A DNA stretch of 34,003 nt from an uncultured Porphyromonadaceae bacterium (GCA_900547825.1 URII01000024.1:1-34003); one strand, 5' to 3'; shown: positions 1 through 8,808, counted from the first letter of the stretch. Notes: generated from the sequence alone by a model not told the origin. Numbers and translations: made by a program.

Positions 1-1
1 C

Positions 2-703
2 CGCATCAAGACCGCAGAAATCGCCGTCGAGCATCTTGAAATACCCGGCACAATAATGTACTACGCAGCCGGAATAGGAGGCATAAAAATAGCGGACCTT
101 GTAAACGGCATACTCGTGCCCAACGGATCTATGACCACCCTCGAACTGCGCGATGATACCGTTGATCCGTCACAGCCTGTAACCTACCCTATCCGCGGTG
201 AATATTCCGAACCGGACAATGCACTGTATGTATATGGATTATGTGGCTTCACCCCTCGGATAAAGTTCGACATTGATAAGGAAAACAACACCGTATGCGC
301 CATAAATCAGCTTGTAAGCTGGGCGGTAATGCCGGCGGATGAAGACAACGGACTTCCGGAGGAGACCTTTGAATGCTATGCCACAGATTTCTCACAGCCT
401 GAAGGATCATATATAGTAGAAGGGATTCTCGGCCAAGACTCTCAAACTGGCAACAATACAATACTTCTTCCGGGACCCTGGGGAGATGTATGTGAAGTGG
501 GATCACTCAGCGCCTTTGAGGAAAGCTCGCTTACATTTGATTTCCGCTTTCATGAGACAGGAAATATAATCAATATGACAACCGACACTCAGTCGTTCAC
601 GACAGAATATTATAACCTTCAGGGCATACGTGTGGACGAACCGTCATCAGGCATATATATACGCAGGCAAGGATCCAAAGTGTCTACTGTAATGATCAAG
701 TGA
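2..703 (+). CDS. C-terminal part of a secreted/surface protein with a type IX-like sorting tail (5' end outside window)
   Basis: The reading frame is open from base 2 without a stop, so the ATG at 56 is probably internal and the gene starts outside the window. I do not recognise the body of the protein, about 230 visible residues rich in acidic and aromatic residues with beta-strand character. The last 30 residues, beginning EYYNLQGIRV and containing GIYIRR followed by a basic end, match the short C-terminal tails common on exported proteins of Muribaculaceae and Prevotella; these resemble type IX secretion sorting domains. The likely location is therefore the cell surface or outside the cell. 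The stop is TGA at 701-703, followed by a strong hairpin. The function is unknown; the export assignment is inference from the tail. Confidence 0.7.
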   Translation, partial: RIKTAEIAVEHLEIPGTIMYYAAGIGGIKIADLVNGILVPNGSMTTLELRDDTVDPSQPVTYPIRGEYSEPDNALYVYGLCGFTPRIKFDIDKENNTVCAINQLVSWAVMPADEDNGLPEETFECYATDFSQPEGSYIVEGILGQDSQTGNNTILLPGPWGDVCEVGSLSAFEESSLTFDFRFHETGNIINMTTDTQSFTTEYYNLQGIRVDEPSSGIYIRRQGSKVSTVMIK

Positions 704-727
704 TAAGATAAGCACCACATAAAGAAG

Positions 728-759
728 AAGGCCCCGTGGAGATAAGTCCACGGGGCCTT
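728..759. terminator. Bidirectional rho-independent terminator between convergent genes
   Basis: A perfect 13-bp stem (728-740 with 747-759; core GCCCCGTGGA / TCCACGGGGC) closes a 6-base loop. It sits between the plus-strand stop at 703 and the minus-strand stop at 779. The minus-strand side is followed by a pyrimidine-rich stretch (CTTCTTTATG); the plus-strand side has only scattered T's. It therefore probably serves both genes but is stronger for the macroglobulin transcript. Confidence 0.85.
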
Positions 760-778
760 GATTCATTAATAAACACCA

Positions 779-3700
779 TTAGGGATTTATGGTGAGTACA
801 GCGCCGGCTGAATGTGCCGTCATTGTGGTGTTAAGTTGTGACTGCACGGTGGCTATACCCGAGCTGAACCAGCCGCAATTATTGGCCGAGAGTTCATACG
901 ATATCTGATAAGTGCCTTCCGGCAATCGGTCTACAAACATCCGGGTATCGCTGTCGCGGTTCTCACGATAGAAATATATCCCTTCGGAAACTACCGGTGC
1001 CGGTAGCTGCTCTATCGGTTCCAATCCTGCCGGCCGCTCATCCACAATGGTAACATAATCCATAGTGCGTGTAACATTCAGAGTAAGCACAACACGCACA
1101 CGGTCACCGACCGCTACAGTGTCGCATTCCACCCAATTCATTCCCGATGCAGAAGCCACACCCTTGAACAAACGTTTCTGAACTTTAAGCTCATCAACAG
1201 CGGCAGCTTTGACACTATCCATAGGAGAATTGTAACTGAATGTCACGCCACCCCAGGCTGGAGCTGATCCGGAGCGCCTGATAGTCAGCAATGCCCCGGA
1301 AAGATCATTGCCGCTCAAAGGTGTCGAGAAATATCCCGAGCCGTAATCGGCATGTGCAGGAACCACCGGCTTGCCGCCCAAGGTTACGCTTACAGTTCCC
1401 GCAGGACGCATCCATGTGCGTGAGGTGGTGAGAATCGAAGACACAGCCATTGTGGCTCCGGCGCAATCGCCCCAGTTCTGAGCCTCTTTCTGCCATATCA
1501 GCCATTGCCGGATCATATCCACCTTATGACGCCCGGCTCCGCACGAGGCATATGCGCTCAGAATGCGGGCCGCACCACCTACACTTACGCCATCCCACCA
1601 CATGCCCTTTACAGGCGAGGACAGTGCGTACTGGTCAAGCGATTCCACAGCCTGTGCGGCTACATTACGATAGCCATGGCGGTGCAATATAAGGGCCGCC
1701 TCAGCTTTGGATACCGGAGCAAGAGATTTCCATCCGGTGACAAGGCGCTGCACTGTGCGGTTCACGGCCACGGCTGCCGCAGAGGAAACAGCCGGCGTGG
1801 CAAAGCGGTCGCGCATGAGAGTGTAAGCCTCAAACGTACGTTTAGGATACTTGGTCGCTTCACGCGCCACAATACGGTCAATATATTTCAACGATGCGTT
1901 CACCATTTTGGTCAACTTGCCATTGTCAGGCATAATCGACGACTCGTTAAGCATCCCCATCAACGACAGAACCTGCATAGTAGCCCATTCGGAAGCATCA
2001 TCGCCATAGGAAATCCACCGCCATCCGCCGGTAGAGGACACATACAGATTGGAAAGCACATCCACGGCTTCGTCAACACTCTTGCTGATATTGCGTTGGT
2101 CAAGCAGCAAAGCCAGACGCATCATCCGTTCGGAGTCAGAACGCGCGTCACGCACCCAGGGAGTGGATGTAAGCGCAAGCTGCTTCAATTCAGGATTACG
2201 CTCAAGCATCGACACAAGCGATGAATCGCCGGCGCCGGAATTTATCCATTCACGTATGGCCTTGACAATGGCCGGATTCTCACGTACTATTTTAGAAGCT
2301 ACCGCCGCAGAAAAGATATTCGCTGCCGCCTCAGGTGAAGTTGTAGGTTTATTCCGGGATATTCCTGGCAGAGCAGTAATCACAGTCCACAAAGGATTGT
2401 CGCAGTACTGCAAATTCACCTTGGCTCCATCAGGAATTGCAGGCAAACGCATAGTGAACGTGAGTGAATCAGGAGTGAGGTAAAAAGGTTCGGATTCAAT
2501 CACATCGGAAATTGACGGAAGAACCGGAATAACGCTCTGCTCTCCGTCGCTGAAACCGTCAGTAGTTCCACGCACCCGGAAACGGAGCATGGCCACATCC
2601 GACGGCACCTTAAATGACAGCTGCGACACACTCTGACTACCCTTTTCAATCAGAGTTCTGAGGCTGTCAGCCACAAGCACCCTGCCGGTTGCTACATCTA
2701 TAAGTTCAGATATTGTATTGACATCCAACGCAGAATCCGAAGCGTTCATAGTAACGGTGCGTATCACCACATCATCGCCTGTGCGTACAAACCTCGGCAC
2801 ATTGGGATTGACCATCAGAGGCTTTGAGGCGATTATAGATGCATCCACCATATCACTGTAAAGTTCACGGGTAAATGCCAAGGCATTGACTTTCCACTCG
2901 GTAACCGCATCAGGCATTGTAAATGAGAAATGCAACTGACCTTTGCTGTCGGTGGTAAGCATCGGCCGGAAAAATGCCAAGGGTATCTCGGAGGGTCGAT
3001 AGTTGGATTGCGACACTTTTTTCTGTGGGGCTGACCCTCCATCGGCATCATCCATGGCTGCTTCCTCCACCTCTATGCTCCCGGCATGAGGCGTCACCTT
3101 GCTCATTTTCAACTCATCCACACTGCCGATAGCATCCATAGCCATGCCATAAGCGGCCCGCGGCATAGAAGTGGAAGTGAGTCTTACTGTGTTCAGGATT
3201 TCTCCATATCCGGCCCATCTACGGTTCCATAACTCAAATGAAGGATATACGAAGCCTACGCAATCGTCATATTTTAATGAGGCGGAATTACCATAAAGCC
3301 AATAATTATCCCTCGCATTGGACGTTATGTATCCTATGCGGAACGGTTGAGGACGGTTGACGTAAAAGCCCCAGTGAGGATCGCCTCCAAGACGTCCAAG
3401 TGCTGCCGACCACATGTCAAGCATCACAGCCCCTTCCACCGGACGACCCTGGAGATCAGTAAGCGTTATGTACCAACGTTCGCCGTTAAGCGGCTCGGTA
3501 CGGTCGCGCATTCCGGCAATATTTATCTTCAATCCCTTGGCCGAGTCAGCTCGCTTTATGTTTATATCGACGGTAGTAGTGACAAAATCACGCACGGACA
3601 CCAACGAGGCCACAGCATTGTCGACACCCGACGGAAGTGTGAAGTCCATCTTATGCAATCCTGCGCCGACCTCAATCCAACGGCGTGATATGATCCGGTT

Positions 3701-6364
3701 GTCAGCCGACGATGCGGAATATAGGGTGTAAAGCACCCAGCCTTTACCTTCAGGAGTGGCATAGGTAAATGACCCCTTGCCTGATGCTGTTGCCGACACA
3801 GATACCACAGGGATCCAAAGAGGTTTTGAGGACGGAGACAGATTCTCTCCGACGCGGTAGATAGCAACCCCGGACCAAACCACAGTCTCGGCCTCAGGCA
3901 TTGAGGGAACTGAAAATTCCACCGAATAAGTACCTACAGGCACACCAGATAGATCAATAACAGGATTATCGGATTCAAATGATCCCTCACCCACTGTATT
4001 ATCATCGGATTTTATCTTATAAGCCACCGTAACTGAAATAGGCTTCATTTCTATGTCGACAACACGGAAATCCAGTTTCACCGGAGAGGAAGCCTCAATC
4101 ACCTGCATCGGGGCAGCATCAATGGCACAATTCTTTTTATTCTGGAAGCGGGTCTTATCTGTTTCGGTTTCGCCACCAGCAGATACCACACCCACCGAAG
4201 CCTCGAATATGCCGGCCGGATACGGTGCGGAATTCATAACACTGTCAGTCAGCTCCACAGCAAAATATCCATTACTGTCAGTCGTTGCGGACAACACAGC
4301 AATAGAGGGCGCCGTGGTGTCATAGAACCGCCAGGGATGCCATGCCATATTTCCTACTGACACAGTCACATCGCCATCAACTACCGGAAAACCGTTATAA
4401 CCCATTGCCACACCGCTTATACGCATTGATCCGTTTTCAAGCTTGACAGGAGTGTCAAGTGTGATCCGGAATGTAGGCAGCTTGTAATCGCTGACGGTAA
4501 ATGAAGTGGCACCATTACATCTTTTATTGTTATCAACAACGGAAAGCATGAGCTGATACTCACCGGTAAGCCTGTCCTTGGGCAAAACAAAGCATCCCTG
4601 CACCCTACCCCACGAATCTGTAATGAGAGTGTCAGCGAAAATCTCATCATAATTGGCGTCAACGGCCCTGACCCTCAATCGTTCGCCTGCAAGAGGTGAG
4701 GCCGTGACTTTGTCAGCACTGCCAACCATAGCGCTCCACTCCACTGAGTCGCCGGGATGGTACAATCCAAGCGAGGTAAACACGTTTATGGAATACTGAA
4801 GTTTGTCTTTATCGCCTCCGGTATAGTTGCCATAAACATAAAGCGGATAACTGAATTTCGACTTACTGTCGGAAAGATGTATATGGCCCGAAACATCGCC
4901 GGGCAATATTAGTTCACCTTCCTTATCTGTAGTCCCAAGTTTCTTTTGCAACTTGCGGTAAGCTGTCAGCATCACACCTACATCCTTTAACGGGGCACCC
5001 GTGGCCGCATCAACAGCATAAAGGTGGCCGGAAGCTTCCGACCGCTGGACAAAAGGTGCGAGAGCAGTGCAATACACCATGGGCGAATCATGCCTGAACC
5101 GGTCGCGGTCAATCGAAGCATTATCGGTCACGGCACGGATAACATAACGTCCGGCGTCTGCAAAAGTCACATTGACCACCGTATCGACGGCAAAAGGAAC
5201 GGCACGGGGCCCGACTGACACAGCTATCTCCCCTTTCTTGACAAGCTTGCCGTCACGCGACGGATCATAACTACCACCTGATTCAAGAGGGTATGTGTCA
5301 GGCACCCCCATGATCTCCAGGCGGCACTGTTCAAGATTTGAAAGAGATACTTTCACCGGCAACACACCTCCGGGATATACGGTAACCGATGAAGTTACGC
5401 TTACACCAGGCAGAGAAAGGCGCTTTACAATATTTTCAAGACATCCTTTGCGATAATAGGCTGAATAACGCGACATGTTTTTTTTCACCGCCCCATACAG
5501 CCATTTGGCCCGATCCATATCGCCGGAAAGGATCAGATCACTGATCTCTATAAGTACATCGCCTGAGTATTCTGATTCTTCATTAGCCGAATACAGTTCA
5601 CGCAGTGCATTGATTCTTCGGGAAGATTCCACAAGTATCTTGCGTTGCTCCATATCCAGTTCTCTCATACGCCACCATATACGTGACGCAGGAGTGGAGG
5701 ATGAAACCATTTTTTTTACAATCTCCGCGCAGGCAGCACGTGTGGCATTGTCATGGAAATTATCATCCTCGTAAAACTCATACGCTGCATATGCTGCAAA
5801 ATCATATAACATAGGGAAATATGACAGGGCATTACGGTCGGCATCAATAATACCACGGAACTGATCCAACGGAATATTTCCGGCTTGCGAAGCAAGAGAA
5901 AGGGCATTGCGGTAAATTGCACCGATGGTATCGGTGAACTGCCGTCCGGTCCATTCATCAAGATTCTTTATCGCTGTTGACGTAACGGCGTCGCGCCTGT
6001 CGTAGCGGTATTGATCAGCACCATATACCTGCTCAAGAAGTTCCGCCCTGAGCAATGCAGCTACAATCTTATATGGGCCTCTGAGTTTCTGCTCCGTTTC
6101 CTGCATTTTCAGATACATATCCGGGGCAAGCTTGGAATCCACAGCAGTCTCAGCCAATGTATAATTCATCAAGGCCCTGACAGCCTCCCGGTCATTACCG
6201 GTTTTCAAAGCCGAAGCAAGCTGCGATGAAGCATTTTTACTTACTGTTTTGGGAAATGCAAAATCCGGCTTGGCGAATGGATCGGAAGAGGACATGGTTT
6301 TTGCAGCAAAAGCCACCGCACACCCCAAAAGCGCGCAAGTGGCTGCAATAAGTCTAAGTTTCAT
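779..6364 (-). CDS. Alpha-2-macroglobulin family protein lacking the thioester motif
   Basis: This 1861-residue protein starts with a signal peptide (MKLRLIAATCALLGCAVAFA) and should act in the periplasm or be anchored to the envelope. Bacterial macroglobulins trap or inhibit attacking proteases. An MG1/carrier-like segment lies near residue 449 (YAVDAATGAP), an MG2 domain near 534 (GLYHPGDSVEW), the A2M domain near 1125-1215 (PLAFFRPML, TMPDAVTEWKV, PLMVNPNVPRFVR), a helical thioester-domain region near 1330-1640 and a C-terminal MG10-like region (VDERPAGLEP). Where family members carry CxEQ, this protein reads EAAANIF, with alanine at residue 1346, so no thioester can form. No pbpC lies alongside. 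A 67-base gap separates it from the Spy-like gene upstream, so read-through from the sigma-factor cluster is possible. The family call is firm; the role as inhibitor or structural guard is inference. Confidence 0.93.
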   Translation of the reverse strand: MKLRLIAATCALLGCAVAFAAKTMSSSDPFAKPDFAFPKTVSKNASSQLASALKTGNDREAVRALMNYTLAETAVDSKLAPDMYLKMQETEQKLRGPYKIVAALLRAELLEQVYGADQYRYDRRDAVTSTAIKNLDEWTGRQFTDTIGAIYRNALSLASQAGNIPLDQFRGIIDADRNALSYFPMLYDFAAYAAYEFYEDDNFHDNATRAACAEIVKKMVSSSTPASRIWWRMRELDMEQRKILVESSRRINALRELYSANEESEYSGDVLIEISDLILSGDMDRAKWLYGAVKKNMSRYSAYYRKGCLENIVKRLSLPGVSVTSSVTVYPGGVLPVKVSLSNLEQCRLEIMGVPDTYPLESGGSYDPSRDGKLVKKGEIAVSVGPRAVPFAVDTVVNVTFADAGRYVIRAVTDNASIDRDRFRHDSPMVYCTALAPFVQRSEASGHLYAVDAATGAPLKDVGVMLTAYRKLQKKLGTTDKEGELILPGDVSGHIHLSDSKSKFSYPLYVYGNYTGGDKDKLQYSINVFTSLGLYHPGDSVEWSAMVGSADKVTASPLAGERLRVRAVDANYDEIFADTLITDSWGRVQGCFVLPKDRLTGEYQLMLSVVDNNKRCNGATSFTVSDYKLPTFRITLDTPVKLENGSMRISGVAMGYNGFPVVDGDVTVSVGNMAWHPWRFYDTTAPSIAVLSATTDSNGYFAVELTDSVMNSAPYPAGIFEASVGVVSAGGETETDKTRFQNKKNCAIDAAPMQVIEASSPVKLDFRVVDIEMKPISVTVAYKIKSDDNTVGEGSFESDNPVIDLSGVPVGTYSVEFSVPSMPEAETVVWSGVAIYRVGENLSPSSKPLWIPVVSVSATASGKGSFTYATPEGKGWVLYTLYSASSADNRIISRRWIEVGAGLHKMDFTLPSGVDNAVASLVSVRDFVTTTVDINIKRADSAKGLKINIAGMRDRTEPLNGERWYITLTDLQGRPVEGAVMLDMWSAALGRLGGDPHWGFYVNRPQPFRIGYITSNARDNYWLYGNSASLKYDDCVGFVYPSFELWNRRWAGYGEILNTVRLTSTSMPRAAYGMAMDAIGSVDELKMSKVTPHAGSIEVEEAAMDDADGGSAPQKKVSQSNYRPSEIPLAFFRPMLTTDSKGQLHFSFTMPDAVTEWKVNALAFTRELYSDMVDASIIASKPLMVNPNVPRFVRTGDDVVIRTVTMNASDSALDVNTISELIDVATGRVLVADSLRTLIEKGSQSVSQLSFKVPSDVAMLRFRVRGTTDGFSDGEQSVIPVLPSISDVIESEPFYLTPDSLTFTMRLPAIPDGAKVNLQYCDNPLWTVITALPGISRNKPTTSPEAAANIFSAAVASKIVRENPAIVKAIREWINSGAGDSSLVSMLERNPELKQLALTSTPWVRDARSDSERMMRLALLLDQRNISKSVDEAVDVLSNLYVSSTGGWRWISYGDDASEWATMQVLSLMGMLNESSIMPDNGKLTKMVNASLKYIDRIVAREATKYPKRTFEAYTLMRDRFATPAVSSAAAVAVNRTVQRLVTGWKSLAPVSKAEAALILHRHGYRNVAAQAVESLDQYALSSPVKGMWWDGVSVGGAARILSAYASCGAGRHKVDMIRQWLIWQKEAQNWGDCAGATMAVSSILTTSRTWMRPAGTVSVTLGGKPVVPAHADYGSGYFSTPLSGNDLSGALLTIRRSGSAPAWGGVTFSYNSPMDSVKAAAVDELKVQKRLFKGVASASGMNWVECDTVAVGDRVRVVLTLNVTRTMDYVTIVDERPAGLEPIEQLPAPVVSEGIYFYRENRDSDTRMFVDRLPEGTYQISYELSANNCGWFSSGIATVQSQLNTTMTAHSAGAVLTINP

Positions 6365-6431
6365 AATTATGCTATATGTATGAGAGGAGAGATATACGCG
6401 AAATAATATCCGGAATCCTAACAGCTACGGA

Positions 6432-6899
6432 TTATTTTTTGTTTTTTCCTGATTTCTTTCCATGGCGATGCTTGCGGAGATTGTCGTAAAAATCTTTCTC
6501 AGCACCTTTAAGTTTAAAAAGCTGCTTCTTGGTAAGCACAGTCTTGAATTCCTTATAATACTTCATTTCCACAGCGCCCTCCCGCTGTTTTACAAGGAAA
6601 GCATTTTCAGCAGCCTTTTCATATTCTGCATCGCTCACCGCATTGCCACGTTTCTCAATATCAGCCTGCTGGCGCCTTACCTCTTTAAATATGGCACGCC
6701 GCTCATTCTCCATCGCATCATAAAGGGCAAGAAAGCGTGTCTGCTGCTCGCCGGACAGATCAAGAGCTTTTGAAAGATAATCATGTTTATATTGCCGCAT
6801 CTCGCGGTTCCACCGCTCACGGGTCTCTGCCGTGCGCTGTGCCGAGGCATACACAACCGATACCATAAGGCACAATATCATTAAAATACGTTTCATCAT
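6432..6899 (-). CDS. Spy/CpxP-like periplasmic protein
   Basis: From the ATG at 6899 the protein has 155 residues and begins with a clear signal peptide (MMKRILMILCLMVSVVYASA). The longer open frame to 7010 runs back into the preceding gene and lacks a leader, so I prefer 6899. The mature part is highly charged and helical, with two LTxxQ-like segments (LSGEQQTRFLALYDAMENE and LTKKQLFKLKGAEKDFYDNL) as in the Spy/CpxP family. Those proteins bind misfolded envelope proteins or sense envelope damage. The tail is very basic (RKHRHGKKSGKNKK). The start lies 10 bases after the preceding stop, so the gene is cotranscribed with the membrane protein and probably with the ECF sigma factor. Chaperone function is inferred from family resemblance and context. 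Confidence 0.75.
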   Translation of the reverse strand: MMKRILMILCLMVSVVYASAQRTAETRERWNREMRQYKHDYLSKALDLSGEQQTRFLALYDAMENERRAIFKEVRRQQADIEKRGNAVSDAEYEKAAENAFLVKQREGAVEMKYYKEFKTVLTKKQLFKLKGAEKDFYDNLRKHRHGKKSGKNKK

Positions 6900-6909
6900 A
6901 TCCTGTCTG

Positions 6910-7344
6910 TTATTTTGTTTCGTTATCGGTTTCCGTGTCATCGAATGAGGATGGATCCACGCCTGAATTGTAAAGATCATCCATAAACTCATCGTAGCTC
7001 TCCTCATCATATAGATTCAGATCCTCTACAAACCCCGAATCCCCCAGAGCAGCCACAAGTTCAGGTCGTGATTCTATTGACATATTTCCGTCCCCCTTCA
7101 TGATATCAAACATTTTCATCATGCACCATACTCCGGCAAACATAGCGGCCATATAGACATATGGCCGTACTTTCTGCCAGAATGACTTAGGAACGGCTTT
7201 GAGTTCACCGCGAGCCTCACGTTCCCACTCCTGCTCAGGCAACGAAACTTTCATCTTTGCCTTGAAAGCTTCGAAATAACCTTCGGGAACAGTCATCCCA
7301 TCTGGATGTGACGGCTCAACGGGTATGTTATATAATTTTCCCAT
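6910..7344 (-). CDS. Single-pass membrane protein, putative regulator of the adjacent ECF sigma factor
   Basis: This 144-residue protein has an N-terminal cytoplasmic part containing VPEGYFEAFKAKM, a motif I associate with small proteins encoded next to Bacteroidetes sigma factors. One membrane span lies near residues 62-82 (YVYMAAMFAGVWCMMKMF) and is followed by a strongly acidic periplasmic tail (EDLNLYDEESYDEFMDDLY). The N-in, C-out layout and its place directly behind an ECF sigma gene fit an anti-sigma factor. There is no HxxxCxxC zinc anti-sigma motif, so the assignment is positional. The gap from the sigma gene is 61 bases and contains a 9-bp direct repeat. A simple accessory envelope protein is the alternative. 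Confidence 0.65.
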   Translation of the reverse strand: MGKLYNIPVEPSHPDGMTVPEGYFEAFKAKMKVSLPEQEWEREARGELKAVPKSFWQKVRPYVYMAAMFAGVWCMMKMFDIMKGDGNMSIESRPELVAALGDSGFVEDLNLYDEESYDEFMDDLYNSGVDPSSFDDTETDNETK

Positions 7345-7354
7345 ATATCTAAAG

Positions 7355-7394
7355 CTGATTTAGTTATATTCAACTGTTTGTTAGACTGATTTAG
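7355..7394. repeat. 9-bp direct repeat CTGATTTAG, period 31
   Basis: CTGATTTAG occurs exactly at 7355-7363 and 7386-7394, inside the 61-base gap between the sigma gene and the membrane-protein gene. The first copy also forms a small inverted repeat with CTAAA just before it. The spacing is close to three helical turns. Function is unknown; it could be a protein-binding site or chance in an AT-rich gap. Confidence 0.5.
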
Positions 7395-7405
7395 CACACC
7401 GTGGT

Positions 7406-7981
7406 TTAATCGCCCACAGAATGCTCTGCCAAATATTGTTCTATTTTTTTTACCGCAATATGATATGAAGCCTTTAGTGCCCCGACTGAAGTTCCGAGAA
7501 TTTCCGACATCTGTTCATATTTCATTTCCTCAAAATACTTCATATTAAATACAAGCCTCTGTTTTTCAGGCAATGATGCGACAGCCTGACGCAACAGTAT
7601 GCTGAGGGCATCGCCGTCAATCCACGTGTCGGCGGCAATGGCGTTTATAACAGCCGAATTTTCATCATCGATGGATAGCCCCTGCCGTTTCTTCTCTCGC
7701 TCAAGATGTGTCAGGCTTTCGTTTATAGCTATTTTGTGAAGCCATGTGGAAAGTTTGGCCTCACCACGGAAGTTCTCAATAGAAGTCCACGCTTTTATAA
7801 ACGTGTTCTGTAACAGGTCATTGGCATCGTCATGATTCTGAACCATGCGGCGTATAGAGCGGTAAAGCGGCTCAGTGTACCGGTCGATTACCTCACCGAA
7901 AGCAGCACGGCACGTAGCCGGATCCCTCAATCGCTGAACAAGACCGGCCTCGTTATCTGTTTTTTCTCTATTATCGTTCAT
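7406..7981 (-). CDS. RNA polymerase ECF (sigma-70 family) sigma factor
   Basis: This 191-residue protein has only the two ECF domains. Sigma region 2 covers about residues 25-100 (YRSIRRMVQNHDDANDLLQ, FIKAWTSIENFRGEAKLSTW, IAINESLTHLEREKKRQ). Region 4 covers about 125-185 (LPEKQRLVFNMKYFEEMKY, MSEILGTSVGALKASYHIA) and includes the helix-turn-helix that reads the -35 element. It directs RNA polymerase to a small regulon. The next two genes on the same strand encode a membrane protein and a Spy-like protein, which suggests envelope stress as the input. The start at 7981 gives a natural N-terminus; no other Met lies before region 2. A promoter-like box lies only 5 bases upstream of this ATG, so the message may be leaderless. 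The importer ATPase gene ends 23 bases upstream. Confidence 0.93.
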   Translation of the reverse strand: MNDNREKTDNEAGLVQRLRDPATCRAAFGEVIDRYTEPLYRSIRRMVQNHDDANDLLQNTFIKAWTSIENFRGEAKLSTWLHKIAINESLTHLEREKKRQGLSIDDENSAVINAIAADTWIDGDALSILLRQAVASLPEKQRLVFNMKYFEEMKYEQMSEILGTSVGALKASYHIAVKKIEQYLAEHSVGD

Positions 7982-7986
7982 CGCAT

Positions 7987-8017
7987 CAAAGTTACTCAGA
8001 ATTATTATTTATGCAAT
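7987..8017 (-). promoter_or_regulatory. Bacteroidetes-type promoter of the ECF sigma gene
   Basis: On the minus strand TAACTTTG (7994 to 7987) fits the TAnnTTTG -7 box. ATTG (8017-8014) lies 19-20 bases upstream in the place of the -33 TTTG. The box overlaps the end of the ATPase coding region and ends 5 bases before the sigma ATG, so initiation would fall at or next to the start codon. Confidence 0.5.
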
Positions 8018-8808
8018 GACGCCGGCACGAAATCGCACTTGGTTTCATCAAAAACCACTCCACGGCCTGAAAATATGCGGCCTACAGATCCATCCGATAC
8101 CAGTTGCTCCACAGAGCCTGATATTATATCGCCATCAGCCATAAGGAGCCATAAATTGTCGGCTGATCCGAGTGTCATGCCTATATCGTGGGTAGACAGC
8201 AATATGGTGCGGCCGTCATCATGCGCTAAAGACGCGAGCAGGGCCAAAGTCTCCACACGTGATGCAGCGTCAAGAAATGCGGTGGGTTCATCGAGAATCA
8301 GAACGGGGGTATCCTGCGCAAGCGCTTTGGCTATCATCACTTTCTGTCGCTCGCCATCCGACAGCGACGCGACATGACGCGCGGCCAGCGGCATAACTCC
8401 AATGCGTTCCATAGCTACATTGGCCATTTCCCGGTCAATATCTTTAAGCCTGCCGCTGAGTCCGGTATAGGGATGGCGCCCCATAGCCACGGTTTCCCAC
8501 GCTGTAAGCCCTCCTGCCGTGGTAGCCCGGCCTGTAGTCACAATGCTTACGAGCCGGGCAAGCTCAGCCGGACGGGAACGGTCAACTCTATGGCCGGCAA
8601 TCTCGACATATCCCGCTATGGCCGGCTGCAAACCCGCCACAGTGCGTATAAGTGTGCTTTTACCTGTACCGTTAGCCCCGAGGAATGCGGTCAAGGAACC
8701 TTTTACAAGCGCACAGTCAGCACCGGATGTGACTATATGCCGTGAAGCACCCCGTCCGTAACCGGTGGAGAGTCCATGACATTTCAGAATTGTTGCATCA
8801 TCACTCAT
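8005..8808 (-). CDS. ABC importer ATP-binding protein (iron-siderophore/haem/B12 class)
   Basis: This 267-residue ATPase has Walker A GANGTGKST, signature LSDGERQKVMIAKALAQ, Walker B VLILDEPTAFLD and switch histidine STHDIGM. That is the layout of FecE/BtuD/HmuV proteins, which power the FecCD-type permease in the inner membrane. Its ATG overlaps the permease stop in an ATGA junction (8805-8808), which implies translational coupling. A C-terminal extension of about 35 residues contains FDETKCDFVPASLHK. The ligand (ferric siderophore, haem or cobalamin) cannot be read from the ATPase. Confidence 0.93.
   Translation of the reverse strand: MSDDATILKCHGLSTGYGRGASRHIVTSGADCALVKGSLTAFLGANGTGKSTLIRTVAGLQPAIAGYVEIAGHRVDRSRPAELARLVSIVTTGRATTAGGLTAWETVAMGRHPYTGLSGRLKDIDREMANVAMERIGVMPLAARHVASLSDGERQKVMIAKALAQDTPVLILDEPTAFLDAASRVETLALLASLAHDDGRTILLSTHDIGMTLGSADNLWLLMADGDIISGSVEQLVSDGSVGRIFSGRGVVFDETKCDFVPASLHK

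Noticed and set aside
1505..2224. 239-codon plus-strand open frame inside the macroglobulin gene
   Set aside because: It lies fully opposite a well-supported gene, the product is rich in His, Arg and Ser without domain pattern, and other overlapping frames occur at the same place; a reading-frame shadow.
6385..6431. Hairpin-like ATCCG/CGGAT downstream of the Spy-like gene
   Set aside because: Only 5 bp with a 14-15 base loop and no T-run; too weak to call a terminator.
7832..8377. 181-codon plus-strand open frame across the sigma and ATPase genes
   Set aside because: Antisense to two conserved genes, Ser/Thr/Arg-rich low-complexity composition and no recognisable motif.
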